Positions 16,701 through 25,709 of a stretch of 28,142 nt of DNA are shown here, piece after piece (position 1 is the stretch's first letter; every line of letters begins with the position of its first letter). Location: the NCBI GenBank assembly GCA_002439875.1, contig DJQB01000017.1, forward strand, positions 72,981-101,122. Direction: 5' to 3'. This stretch comes from Bacteroidales bacterium UBA6397. Lineage in GTDB: Bacteria; Bacteroidota; Bacteroidia; Bacteroidales; UBA932. Below the pieces are notes generated by a model. The model was not told the origin of the DNA and did no database searches. It was given only the letters and a program-made list of their open reading frames with translations. The translations under genes and the position numbers were made by a program.

Positions 16701-16731
16701 CAAAATTACCGCATCGCAGCCAATCTCGCAA
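16701..16731 (-). promoter_or_regulatory. Promoter of the small-protein/helicase operon
   Basis: On the minus strand TTG (16729-16731) and TAATTTTG (16701-16708) are 20 bases apart, a good match to the Bacteroidota -33/-7 consensus, 28 bases before the ATG at 16672. Confidence 0.65.
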
Positions 16732-16803
16732 CATGGATACTAAGAACAAAATTTTTCTCACTATATTTATGTATAATCTTGCTTAAAATGGTCATATTTG
16801 TTC

Positions 16804-16869
16804 TTAGACATTCGCCTATTCATCCAAATTGTTTACCTTTGTCTAAATAGATAGTCAAATATGTCTAAA
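16804..16869. promoter_or_regulatory. WYL gene promoter with three TGTCTAA-type sites
   Basis: TACCTTTG at 16834-16841 fits the -7 box for the WYL gene. TGTCTAAA occurs at 16840-16847 and again at 16862-16869 (overlapping the start codon), exactly 22 bases apart, and in inverted form TTAGACA at 16804-16810. The two direct copies would face the same side of the helix. This layout suggests an autoregulatory operator. The same 7-mer lies 5 bases before the cas10 ATG (27205-27211). Confidence 0.5.
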
Positions 16870-17967
16870 ACATCCGACAAACAGCTCCGATGGAGATTTC
16901 TTGATCACCTTCTTTCACAAGGTCGTCCCATTTCCCAGATCGAAATAATGGAGGCATACCAGAGTAATCCCGATCTGCGCCAGATTAAATCTGAAGAGTA
17001 TGGTCGAAAGAACTGGACTAAACAGCTGGAAGCGCTTATCAGGACTTATCGCCCGACGCTGAGGAAAGACCTGACTATTTTCAGAGCGACTCTCACGAAG
17101 AATGGCTTACCGAATATGCTGATTGTCGAGAGAGGAGCCGAAGAAAAGCAATACGAGGACGGAAAGGATCTCCGGACAAAATTATTCCGCTATCAGGATC
17201 CTCACTTCAGCATCATACCTTACCTCACCTGCGGGATGACTGACAGTGAATATTCCAGATTAGTCAAAACCATAGAAAAGCTCAAAGGCATCCTTAGCGA
17301 CAGAACTTACGACGAGATCCGTTTCTCAGTGCTGAGCCGGGTGGAATCCGACTACGGGAAAGGTGTCCAGTGCGTTGAATATGAAGACAATCGAAGATTG
17401 AAAGGACGTCAATTCCGTCCAACAATCTATAATGCCATCAAAAACAGGCAAATCCTCCACGTCAAGTACAAGACATTCAAGGGACAGGAATATGAATATG
17501 ACTTCCACCCTTACCTTCTCAAGCAATACAATGATCGGTGGTTCGCTTTCGGCCTCCACCCGGAAGACGGGAACCGCTACTTCAATGTCCCTTTGGACCG
17601 GTTAGTGACAGACCCTGTCCCCGTGGGACACTACGAAGAACCTATCCCGGCAAACTACTCACGGCATTTTGACTCCATTGTCGGTGTGACAAGAATCGAC
17701 GGGAGCGACATGGAACACATCATCGTCAAGATACACGACATCGACTCATGGGGACGCGCCATCACCAAGCCCCTCGTCTCCCAACAGATCGAGAACAATT
17801 TCGACCCTACCACCGGCTACGGCACCATCGCAATAGACGTGTACCCCAACGACGAGCTCTATTCCAAACTCCTCTCCTGGGGCAAAGACATCGAAGTCGT
17901 GTCACCTGCAAATGTTCGAGAGGAGATGAAGCTTATTGTAGAGGAAATAGCTAATCGTTATCATTGA
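16861..17967 (+). CDS. WYL-domain transcriptional regulator
   Basis: The 368-residue protein has an N-terminal helix-turn-helix-like part (residues 1-100; LLSQGRPISQIEIMEAYQ) and a WYL domain at about 195-265. In this family the domain binds a small ligand or nucleic acid; here it shows HPYLLKQYNDRWFAFGLH and YFNVPLDRLV. A C-terminal WCX-like region follows to residue 368. WYL regulators are known to control some CRISPR-Cas operons and other defence loci. This one is divergent from the helicase operon and convergent with the Card1-like gene, so it could serve either. Shared TGTCTAA words favour a link to cas10. It may respond to nucleic-acid fragments or nucleotides made during infection; that is inference. 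Confidence 0.9.
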   Translation: MSKTSDKQLRWRFLDHLLSQGRPISQIEIMEAYQSNPDLRQIKSEEYGRKNWTKQLEALIRTYRPTLRKDLTIFRATLTKNGLPNMLIVERGAEEKQYEDGKDLRTKLFRYQDPHFSIIPYLTCGMTDSEYSRLVKTIEKLKGILSDRTYDEIRFSVLSRVESDYGKGVQCVEYEDNRRLKGRQFRPTIYNAIKNRQILHVKYKTFKGQEYEYDFHPYLLKQYNDRWFAFGLHPEDGNRYFNVPLDRLVTDPVPVGHYEEPIPANYSRHFDSIVGVTRIDGSDMEHIIVKIHDIDSWGRAITKPLVSQQIENNFDPTTGYGTIAIDVYPNDELYSKLLSWGKDIEVVSPANVREEMKLIVEEIANRYH

Positions 17968-18078
17968 ACCACATCTGCATAGCTATCAAGTGGAAGATTA
18001 TACAATCTTGCTTCGTTTATGACAGCCACACAATTGTAATCATCCGAAAAGCACGATGCATAGGGTTTTCCATGGAAG

Positions 18079-19236
18079 TCATCTAGTGTTGATGTTGAAT
18101 AGTTCTTTTTCCAAAACACTATAAAGCCTATCTGCAGAATTATGGTTGTCATACAAACTGAAAGCTAATATACCATTAGTCTTGCATTTTTCGTGAACCT
18201 CTGGGTATAACTTCGCGCCAGTAATAAAAAGTGCTTTACTGCCCATACCGCCATAATTCTTGACTGCGGCAGCGAATTTGTCTATGTCAGTCTTGTCAAA
18301 AACACTTGTCTTACATTCCACAAACAGTAACTTTTTCCCTGTGTGGACAATGATATCTATCTCATTTTTGCTTTTCCTTATGCCGTCCTTTCCTGGTTTA
18401 TATGGAAACACAACATTCATCCAGATTTCCTGCGCTCTGCCCCATCCGGCAAGTAACTTGGCCACCTTATACTCAAACCATCCCGAATTGATCACAAGAT
18501 TAAACGAATGCCGGGATGTAAATCTGAACGTACTTCTTTGTCCACCCTCACCGTCAACCATCTTTAAGTTCACATAACTGCCATCCCCCTTTGTCTTGTC
18601 CCATTCTATGGCCGCATCTCCATACTTAACTGTATTCTTACCCTCTTCATATTTTTTCTTATTAGCCTTCACAGGTATAGTCAACTCATTGAATTCAGTT
18701 TGGTTAAACATCCGCGCTTGCTCAATGCCTTCCAACACATCATAATCTTGTGCCGTATAATCCGACTCGAGAACTTTAGACAGTACTCTTTGGTTATTAT
18801 AGCTCATTATTGTGGCGATTCCTGAAGGCAAAGTGATTTCACTCTTAGTTTTGTTGGTACAGTTATAAAGAAAGCAATTCTGGTCTATGTAGCATAATGT
18901 CAGATTTCTATAATCATGCGCCAACTCAGAAAAAGCGATAGTCCAAGCCTTGGTTCCACTAGACAGATTGACTTCAACCTGATCCTCTGCATAGAAGGAC
19001 ATAAAAGATCTTAAAGCCTCGACAATTCCCAAATAATCCACAGATGGAAAACTAATCAATTGGCAATAGCCGCTCTTGTTGTTCATCTTATACACCCCGG
19101 CCATAATCTTATCTGCCTGAGGTTTACTTTCTTTGGAATGAAGGAGAATCACTTCATCCGCATGGCTCTCAAATATTCCCAAATAAACGGGCATAGCCTG
19201 ACCACCCACCAAAGCAACATGTATTTTTCTACACAT
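18079..19236 (-). CDS. Card1/Can2-type CARF nuclease, cyclic-oligoadenylate effector
   Basis: The 385-residue size and two-domain layout match Card1/Can2 proteins (DUF1887). The N-terminal CARF domain (about 1-150) has the strand-turn motif VNLSSGTKAW at 89-98, which contacts the cyclic oligoadenylate ring. The C-terminal PD-(D/E)XK domain has Glu255 in GWFEYKVAKLL, NEIDII at 291-296, and the E-x-K pair in LLFVECKT (Glu307, Lys309). Known members dimerise, bind cA4 and then nick DNA or cut RNA. It is the last gene of the cas operon, 85 bases after the TIGR03986 gene. The Cas10 palm domain would provide the activator. No ring nuclease that would switch off the signal is evident in the window, though CARF domains sometimes degrade their own ligand. 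Confidence 0.88.
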   Translation of the reverse strand: MCRKIHVALVGGQAMPVYLGIFESHADEVILLHSKESKPQADKIMAGVYKMNNKSGYCQLISFPSVDYLGIVEALRSFMSFYAEDQVEVNLSSGTKAWTIAFSELAHDYRNLTLCYIDQNCFLYNCTNKTKSEITLPSGIATIMSYNNQRVLSKVLESDYTAQDYDVLEGIEQARMFNQTEFNELTIPVKANKKKYEEGKNTVKYGDAAIEWDKTKGDGSYVNLKMVDGEGGQRSTFRFTSRHSFNLVINSGWFEYKVAKLLAGWGRAQEIWMNVVFPYKPGKDGIRKSKNEIDIIVHTGKKLLFVECKTSVFDKTDIDKFAAAVKNYGGMGSKALFITGAKLYPEVHEKCKTNGILAFSLYDNHNSADRLYSVLEKELFNINTR

Positions 19237-19321
19237 AATATGTATCTTAACTATCCTAATTACCTTAATCGCCTACCCCTATAATATTCACATACATTCG
19301 ATGCGAAAGGGTAAGAGCTTC

Positions 19322-21886
19322 TTACTGTTGAATAGCATTTAATACCCGTTCAACAGCTGCATCCCCCATGTACGGCAAGAACTCCTTACGGATTTTCTCC
19401 AGAGCCCATTTCCCGTTATTTCTTTTCTCTCTCGGATTTATTGTCTGATATATATTGGATAGGTTCTCTACCACTACATCAATATCATTTGAAGACAATT
19501 CACAACCCATTTCTTTCATATATTTTTTGATTCTTCCTATATATGCCGTTGGTGTGCCATTGAATGGAGAGACCGGAAGATATGGACGTATTCCTTGCCC
19601 CGATGCATTAATCTTTTGAATCAGAGATTCACATATAGCAATATAACGATTGATCTCCGTTAACTTATCCGGCAAATGGGTCCGAAGTTCAAGAAGCCTA
19701 TCCTTAATTTCGGATAAGGAGCTAGTAACGGCTTTTTTCTTCTCTTCAGTCGCAAAGTCGCCTCGAAGAAACGATCCCTCTATTTCAGAAATATTCTGTA
19801 TAATATTGATGAACAACTCTTCATATTTAGCCTTGTTAATAGCATCAAGGATAATCTGATATCGCTCTGCTTTCTCGCGCATGTCTGGATAAGGACTATC
19901 TTTCAGTTCATCAATTAATTTCTGCGCTTCTTCATAACGTTTATCACGAATACGAGAGTCAATGATGATACATAATTCTTCTTGCCGTTCACGTGTTGAC
20001 GCTTTATTGTCTTCATTATCCATCTTGTCCTTAACATCATTTTGACTATTCCTCTCCGAAGGGTTATAGGTTATAATGTTACTTGGCGTCTGCCCCCGCT
20101 CAATTTCTGTAAACAAAGGGAGATTCTGGGTGTTGTCCTTGAATTCATTTTGACCATCTGTGCTCATCTTCATATAGTCGTATCCGACATTACTTCTGAT
20201 ACCTTTAGCCATTGCTATGAGCTCTCTAACAGAAGGCGCGTTAACCCAACCCGCTCCAATGCCATCTTTCATCACTTGTCTGAATTTTCCCAAATAATAA
20301 TTAACGGCATCGTGCTCATCCGGATCCGATTTCGGGACTATATGTATTGCATTGACGCGATCTATCTTTAAACATACTTTCCCATACCCAAGAGGCTTGG
20401 CCTCCCCGATGGAGTGGTAGCAATCAGGGTTTCCGTTGAAGGTCAATGCAGATATCATCGCCCCCAATTCACATTCCCTCAGATTGTGAAATGTTATTCT
20501 ACCTGTGAATGTAGTTCCTTTTTGTAAAGGAGTGAATGAACAAGATATTTTGTCACCTCCTTTAATTGGGGAAAGCAGAGCATTCCGTACAGGGTATCTT
20601 TTACGTCCTTTAATCACCGCATTAGGATCATTCCAAGAACCTGAAAAAACATATAGAGGGCCATACGATGGCTTGGGGCTTCCCAAAACGGTAGTTACTT
20701 TATCGCAAACGTATACTGGATCTTTTGCGAAGGCTGGAGATATGACAACTCTGCCTTTAAGTGGTTTTAGTGCGGTGTCGGCTGTTCCGAAAATGCATTC
20801 CGCAAGATCTTTTCTTACACCACTCTGCAGCGAAGCCGGAATGGCACCTTTTATGAAGTTTGCGGAAGGAATCCTGAACATAAATGCTATTCCGATGGAT
20901 TCAATAGGTCCGGCATTCCCATTTCTTCTCATAAAAAACACCGGTACTCGTTTATTCTCATTCAGATAGTCCTTCCATACAGTCTTGAAATCAAAGTTGT
21001 TCTTATGAATCGTCATAAAATCATCGATCACTTGCTGATCCACAGTTTCTATGTCGTCCGAATCGAAGAACACAAATTCATAATATTTTCCTTTCCACTT
21101 ATACTCTCCTGTTCGCCTGTCAATCTCTTGTTTACGTTGGCTTGACTGGCCAGTAACCACAATGGTTCCAGATTGACCGTTTGAATTGAAACTGGCGATG
21201 CTTCTATTGTATTCATCGGGTAACGTACTGAACTTCCCTCTTAATACCTTCTCAATGTCATCGCATTCTCCTTCATCAGACTTTAGACTCAGATGAAGGA
21301 TGTCAGTATATTTATAGTACGCAGATTTTAATTTTTCTTCCGCTTCTTTATCTGCATTATTACGGTCTGTCTGCAGGTTGCGTCCGAAAACTGACAAACT
21401 TGTTCCAAAGTGCTCATCAATATCCTCAGGCGAAATCCTTCCGGGGGTCCCGCAATCGTTGATGTAGTAAATGTCTTTACCATTCTCTGTCACATCTTTG
21501 TACAACCAGCCACATTGCACATTTTTTATATGGTCCCTGTAAAATGGGCCGTTGCCGGTGTTGCTCAAATCCCTAATCCCAAATCTTGCATCCTGAACCT
21601 GTGTCATCTTGCCGAAACTAAGAATCTCCAGCACGCTACGAATTTCTCCTTTGATGGAGGTTCCAGGAATGAAGTATCTTCCGTCTGTTGTATGACTAAA
21701 GGTGTTGTCTTTAGCGTCTTTCGTCTGTCCGTTACGAACAAAAATAGGTGTCTCGGCGGTCATGGTATAATCAATGCTGCCGCTCACTCCGTCCTCAAAC
21801 GGGATGTCCTGCGAGATGTGGTTTGCCCATTCTGGGTAAAATGCCGTTTTTTCCAATGGGACGAAATTGTATGGTGCCTTAATCAT
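19322..21886 (-). CDS. TIGR03986-family large RAMP protein with extra helical C-terminal region
   Basis: The ATG at 21886 is chosen because a strong Shine-Dalgarno AAGGAGGT lies just before it and the protein then begins with the family's MIKAPYNFVPL; an earlier in-frame start at 21958 lacks this. The product has 854 residues. Residues 1-575 are RAMP-like, with FIPGTSIKGEIRSVLE at 73-88, SPIKGGDKISCSF near 439-451 and the glycine-rich SIGEAKPLGYGKVCLKI at 492-508. A polar linker (about 576-630) leads to a mainly alpha-helical region 631-854. As a Cas7-like subunit it should sit in the crRNA complex backbone. No separate small subunit (csm2/cmr5/cas11) gene is visible, so the helical part may supply that role. 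It starts 2 bases after the preceding gene ends. Confidence 0.88.
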   Translation of the reverse strand: MIKAPYNFVPLEKTAFYPEWANHISQDIPFEDGVSGSIDYTMTAETPIFVRNGQTKDAKDNTFSHTTDGRYFIPGTSIKGEIRSVLEILSFGKMTQVQDARFGIRDLSNTGNGPFYRDHIKNVQCGWLYKDVTENGKDIYYINDCGTPGRISPEDIDEHFGTSLSVFGRNLQTDRNNADKEAEEKLKSAYYKYTDILHLSLKSDEGECDDIEKVLRGKFSTLPDEYNRSIASFNSNGQSGTIVVTGQSSQRKQEIDRRTGEYKWKGKYYEFVFFDSDDIETVDQQVIDDFMTIHKNNFDFKTVWKDYLNENKRVPVFFMRRNGNAGPIESIGIAFMFRIPSANFIKGAIPASLQSGVRKDLAECIFGTADTALKPLKGRVVISPAFAKDPVYVCDKVTTVLGSPKPSYGPLYVFSGSWNDPNAVIKGRKRYPVRNALLSPIKGGDKISCSFTPLQKGTTFTGRITFHNLRECELGAMISALTFNGNPDCYHSIGEAKPLGYGKVCLKIDRVNAIHIVPKSDPDEHDAVNYYLGKFRQVMKDGIGAGWVNAPSVRELIAMAKGIRSNVGYDYMKMSTDGQNEFKDNTQNLPLFTEIERGQTPSNIITYNPSERNSQNDVKDKMDNEDNKASTRERQEELCIIIDSRIRDKRYEEAQKLIDELKDSPYPDMREKAERYQIILDAINKAKYEELFINIIQNISEIEGSFLRGDFATEEKKKAVTSSLSEIKDRLLELRTHLPDKLTEINRYIAICESLIQKINASGQGIRPYLPVSPFNGTPTAYIGRIKKYMKEMGCELSSNDIDVVVENLSNIYQTINPREKRNNGKWALEKIRKEFLPYMGDAAVERVLNAIQQ

Positions 21887-21888
21887 TG

Positions 21889-22323
21889 TTACCTCCTTTC
21901 CTTTATAATTGGTCCGAAACCCTTGAATACCAGTCCTGACGGACATAATGTTTTCCAATTATCATTGATTACGTCTTCTGTCTCAGTCCATATTCTGGCA
22001 AAGTACAGAACCTTATCGCCCAGATTAAGTCGACTGGACGGGGCATATTGCTCAATATTTCCTTCTGTCAACTTTTCACCAGAAACGTCATTAAACTGTC
22101 GAGTCTTGCCAGAATAGGTGTTTATGATATACTTCCCGTCTATGAACCTGATGCTGACGGAGCGGTCTTCGACCATGTCATATAATTGACCTTCTACAAC
22201 GAACGGATTTACCGCATCATCAAGTTCGAGCTCCACCTCCTCATTGTCAAAGACTTCAGGTGTCTGTTCAGCGCTATACCAGAGATAACCCTGGTATGCA
22301 GTTCTCTTTATAGTGTGTTTCAT
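21889..22323 (-). CDS. Small type III CRISPR-associated protein, TIGR04423-like
   Basis: This 144-residue protein begins RTAYQGYLWYSAEQTPEVF, which fits what I recall of the TIGR04423 family found in Bacteroidota type III loci. It is rich in beta-strands (VEGQLYDMVEDRSVSIRF; YIINTYSGKTRQF) with no catalytic motif or membrane segment. Its ATG overlaps the stop of the double-RAMP gene as TAATG, and the TIGR03986 gene follows after 2 bases. It is therefore made together with the effector subunits. Its function is unknown; a structural or accessory subunit in the place taken by Csx19 in III-D systems is possible. Confidence 0.72.
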   Translation of the reverse strand: MKHTIKRTAYQGYLWYSAEQTPEVFDNEEVELELDDAVNPFVVEGQLYDMVEDRSVSIRFIDGKYIINTYSGKTRQFNDVSGEKLTEGNIEQYAPSSRLNLGDKVLYFARIWTETEDVINDNWKTLCPSGLVFKGFGPIIKERR

Positions 22324-23702
22324 TACTGTTCTGATTTATTATATTCACATCTGAATATGCCATGTCCTCGCCCGCTTGCTCCGCCGAGAGGTAATGTACC
22401 TCTGTCAATGTCGCTTAGTGCCTTTTCCAGACAGTCGATTGCTTCATTGAACTTGTCAATGTTCTCAGTCGGTTTCTTTATCATGATACTTGTCTTGAAT
22501 TGAAGACCAGAGCCTTTTCCGTCAATAACCTTCTCAGAAAACAGAGCTCCGTCAATCGCTCCGCTTGTGAACCGATCTATTTTCACGTGGTTGAACACTT
22601 TCTCCTTTACGTTATATTCTCCGATAATGTCGCTGAAAAGACAGGTTCCACATTTCGGTCCTTTGTCAGCATCCTGATAGCCGAAGAGTTCACGTACCGC
22701 TGGATTCTTATCGGTAGTATATTCCTTGAAATCCTCCATCGGAGTGGACATAGCGAAATAATTATACTTGACATTGTAATAGAAAGCAACCCTGTGAGCG
22801 AGAGCCCCCTTCAAAGATGATGCAGGGATAAGAAGCGCATTGTCCTTGAACGTGCCTTTACCTTTTTCCCATTTAATGAATGATTCCTTTACAGGGGTGG
22901 CATCCACCTCATTGTCTCCGAGTCCGGAACCGAACGAGAAGAAGTCCACCGGAGTCAGTGTAAGATCGAACTTAATCCAGCCTGCTGATGTCTGCGAAGA
23001 TACTTCATAAGAATCCCAACCATCGTAATTCGAGGTCAATGCGGAAGATAACCTTAGATACTCATCCAGTTGGACAGACTGCCTCAAGTCCAAACTTTTC
23101 TTCTTAATTCCTACGACTTTGACTTTTCCGAAACCGGAACGGCTGCCACCTCCGATTCTGAAAGTGTCCTTCCCAAGTTCATTCAAAACATCATTGAAAA
23201 TGGATGTCTGCCCATCATTTCCGGATGAGACCATTTCAATGTCAAAAGCGAATCTGGTGCCTTTATATATGACCTCCTCATCGAACTTCCCGGTGTCTTC
23301 AGCTACGCCTTTACTAGTCAGGCGAACGTGATTCCTTTTAGGAAGCCTTAGAAATCTACTCTCAAATTCATGATCACCATTGACAATCCCGTCCAGAACT
23401 TTTCCGTCCAGCCCTACAATCTTGCCCTCACTAAAGATAATCTTAGATCCTCTGGTCGTCTTTTCTTCTTTAAGTCCGAAGAAATCCTTGGCTTTCTCTT
23501 CACCGAGACAATGCCGTAGAATACCGGCTATGGTGGTGCCTGGGATATAAGGATAACCATTGATGTCATTCAATATGGCGGAATCTGTCATGACAGCCTT
23601 GTCTCCTGAACTAATGGCAAGAGGAGTCTCTGCTTCCAGAACAATGTGCGCCAGAAGTCTTTTATCATATATTATCGTATCGTTCATATATTTTACTTGC
23701 AT
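22323..23702 (-). CDS. Double RAMP (Cas7-Cas7 fusion, Csm3-like) protein
   Basis: Two Csm3-like Cas7 units are joined in 459 residues. Unit 1 (about 15-200) has MTDSAILNDINGYPYIPGTT at 38-57 and the glycine-rich FRIGGGSRSGFGKVKVVG. Unit 2 (about 240-455) has DNALLIPASSLKGALAHRV at 287-305, the Csm3-type DRFTSGAIDGALF at 376-388, and GGASGRGHGIF at the end. Asp40 in unit 1 is placed like the Csm3 Asp that cuts target RNA every six bases; unit 2 has Asp267 in a similar place. The start is ambiguous between ATG 23702 (overlapping the previous gene by 10 bases) and ATG 23687. The arrangement recalls the Cas7-2x subunit of III-D variant complexes. Confidence 0.85.
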   Translation of the reverse strand: MQVKYMNDTIIYDKRLLAHIVLEAETPLAISSGDKAVMTDSAILNDINGYPYIPGTTIAGILRHCLGEEKAKDFFGLKEEKTTRGSKIIFSEGKIVGLDGKVLDGIVNGDHEFESRFLRLPKRNHVRLTSKGVAEDTGKFDEEVIYKGTRFAFDIEMVSSGNDGQTSIFNDVLNELGKDTFRIGGGSRSGFGKVKVVGIKKKSLDLRQSVQLDEYLRLSSALTSNYDGWDSYEVSSQTSAGWIKFDLTLTPVDFFSFGSGLGDNEVDATPVKESFIKWEKGKGTFKDNALLIPASSLKGALAHRVAFYYNVKYNYFAMSTPMEDFKEYTTDKNPAVRELFGYQDADKGPKCGTCLFSDIIGEYNVKEKVFNHVKIDRFTSGAIDGALFSEKVIDGKGSGLQFKTSIMIKKPTENIDKFNEAIDCLEKALSDIDRGTLPLGGASGRGHGIFRCEYNKSEQ

Positions 23703-25144
23703 TTCTTTGCCATTTCCACCGAGAGGTTTATCATTATTTCTCGCCAGTATATAGCTTTTTCATTCTTCTTATTGACCTCTTTTTTGCCTTCAAGAGAATC
23801 TACGAAATCAAACAATCCTTTTTTCTTGAATTGCCATTTCTCGGACGCTACACCATGACCTAGATAGTCCTCCAACTTGCCCTTGAAAGTATTGATGTCT
23901 TCGGCTCGTTCTGCCAATTCCCTGATATACCCCCATTGAGAAGCGAACCTTTCGTTGTCCCTCTTGAAATTTTTAGCATTTTCAGAGACGAATTTATTGA
24001 CAATGTCGTAGATGTTGCATTTATTGGCATTCATCTTCTCAAGCCTTTGCATAAGCGGCTGGTTCAAAGCTGACTTATAGACATCCGTACGTTCTTCCCT
24101 ATCTTTCGGCTTCTTTTGGGCGTTGCTCTCCACATAACTCAAAATCGATTTCCCTGCCTCGTCAGCCTTCAGAAACTCTGGATTGTAAATAACCTTGCCA
24201 AATCCTTCATTATTATAGCATCCTACATAAGCGGAACTCGAAGGCGAGGTGGTGCCATTGAGACTGACGACAAACACGCTTCCTTTTTCTATGCCGAATC
24301 TGTCAGGATCAGGTACCTGCCTCTTTGCATTCCAAGGCGCATATTGGAACGTTCTTATTTGCGAGCGCTTCCAGTCTATCTGTGCCCCTGCCCCGAATCC
24401 AAGGTCCTTAGCGGTCGGCTGAAATGTAAGATTGCCGAAGGAATCCATGAAGATCAGCCTGCCATCGGCGTAAACGGTAGCGAAGCTCTCGTAAGGTACG
24501 AGTGACCTGATTTCGGAGAAATCTGCCTCTTGAATATTAACCAGTCCGTATTGTGCAGTTCTTGAATGCCCTGCGTGACGTCTCCCGACCAGAGCGTCCT
24601 TAATTATACCTGAAAGATTGTCGTCATCACATTCTACATCAAATGCGAACCGCATACCTTTGCTGAGGGATTCATAAGCATACATGGCCTCGTCTTTAGA
24701 ACGTCTCTCATTCCTGTCGTATGCGGACTTGATGGCTATGCTCTTCTTCGTTTTTATTTCGATGCAACTTTCATCATCTGAAAATGCATAGAAACCGCTC
24801 CTGCACTGCTTCGGTTGGACGCCTTCATCAGGTTTCCATTTGTACATCACGTAGGCTCCGTCACCGGTCAGAGACTCTCCTTTTTTATAGTAGAGCACTG
24901 CCGGAACCCTCAACGCCCGCTTTCCGTCACATAAAGGATGGGCATCCCCGAATCTGACATTTCCGCTGTGAAATATGGCCATAGACTTTTCCGTCTCCAA
25001 TGATCCATATAACTTAGCCGCGGCGATGCCCAAAAAGACATTGCCTGGAATGAAGTCCAAAGTGGACTGTTTTTCTTTGCTTCCTGCATTCTGATTCAGG
25101 ATTATGTCCGAAAGCAGGGTACAGGTGAATTTCAACCTAACCAT
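23693..25144 (-). CDS. csx10: Csx10-like (Cas5-group) RAMP protein
   Basis: This 483-residue RAMP begins with LLSDIILNQNAGSKEKQSTL and DFIPGNVFLGIAAAKLYGS, resembling Csx10 family members. A central glycine-rich pattern (GRRHAGHSRTAQYGLVNI) and the late GCYNNEGFGKVIYNP are typical RAMP loops. The C-terminal helical part holds FASQWGYIRELA, similar to a conserved SQWG run in Csx10 proteins. In III-D complexes Csx10 caps the 5' handle of the crRNA next to Cas10. A good Shine-Dalgarno (GGAGGT) precedes its ATG, which overlaps the upstream gene by 8 bases. The exact subgroup (Csx10 versus another Cas5/Cas7 form) is less certain than the RAMP assignment. Confidence 0.75.
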   Translation of the reverse strand: MVRLKFTCTLLSDIILNQNAGSKEKQSTLDFIPGNVFLGIAAAKLYGSLETEKSMAIFHSGNVRFGDAHPLCDGKRALRVPAVLYYKKGESLTGDGAYVMYKWKPDEGVQPKQCRSGFYAFSDDESCIEIKTKKSIAIKSAYDRNERRSKDEAMYAYESLSKGMRFAFDVECDDDNLSGIIKDALVGRRHAGHSRTAQYGLVNIQEADFSEIRSLVPYESFATVYADGRLIFMDSFGNLTFQPTAKDLGFGAGAQIDWKRSQIRTFQYAPWNAKRQVPDPDRFGIEKGSVFVVSLNGTTSPSSSAYVGCYNNEGFGKVIYNPEFLKADEAGKSILSYVESNAQKKPKDREERTDVYKSALNQPLMQRLEKMNANKCNIYDIVNKFVSENAKNFKRDNERFASQWGYIRELAERAEDINTFKGKLEDYLGHGVASEKWQFKKKGLFDFVDSLEGKKEVNKKNEKAIYWREIMINLSVEMAKKCK

Positions 25145-25709
25145 TTGACACCTCCGTTTTTGTTATGGTGAATCTGCATCTTCCAAGACCTCTGTTTCTG
25201 TTGGCTCCGAGACGCTTGACAAAAGCCATACTATCCGCCATCAGTTTTCCGCAGTCGTCTGGCAGGTCAAGTATCTCTCCTGTCAGGATGCAGGGAAGTG
25301 TGACTTCCGTCCGACGCAGACTATGCTCCTTGGCTATCCCTGCGTCATCAATGGCTGTGGAACTTACGGACGAAAAAAGACTTCTGGCATATTTGTTCTT
25401 GATTATGAAGTCCTTGTCCTCTTTCGGAAATTCAGCGTTTGAAAAGAATGCGCATCCCTGAAGCATCAAACTGCCATCATTCGCTTTTCCGTATATCTCA
25501 TCGATTTTCTCTGGCGAGGGGTATATGTCCGGTGCGAGAGCTGCAAGAGTTTCAGAAGCTTCCCTCAGAAGTCCCTTTATGGTCTTTCCTGGAACGAAGG
25601 GGAGGTCATCCTCATCTTTTATCGTCAGGAGATCGACATCGGCTCCGGCGGCAAGGCCGGAACCACAGTGCCAGTACGAAAAGAATTCAAGTTTGTAATG
25701 AATATTCAT
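25137..25709 (-). CDS. Csm3/Cas7-like RAMP protein
   Basis: The 190-residue protein is a single Cas7-type unit. It has GSGLAAGADVDLLTIKDEDD at 16-35 with candidate catalytic Asp24 or Asp26, then LPFVPGKTIKGLLREA at 36-51, and the C-terminal glycine-rich LGANRNRGLGRCRFTI. It would form part of the crRNA-binding backbone. The ATG overlaps the cas10 stop as ATGA, and its end overlaps the Csx10-like start by 8 bases, so translation is coupled through the first three genes. Confidence 0.85.
   Translation of the reverse strand: MNIHYKLEFFSYWHCGSGLAAGADVDLLTIKDEDDLPFVPGKTIKGLLREASETLAALAPDIYPSPEKIDEIYGKANDGSLMLQGCAFFSNAEFPKEDKDFIIKNKYARSLFSSVSSTAIDDAGIAKEHSLRRTEVTLPCILTGEILDLPDDCGKLMADSMAFVKRLGANRNRGLGRCRFTITKTEVSNG

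Noticed and set aside
21410..22117. 235-codon plus-strand frame over the TIGR03986 and TIGR04423-like genes
   Set aside because: Antisense to two well-supported cas genes with coupled starts; no motif seen.
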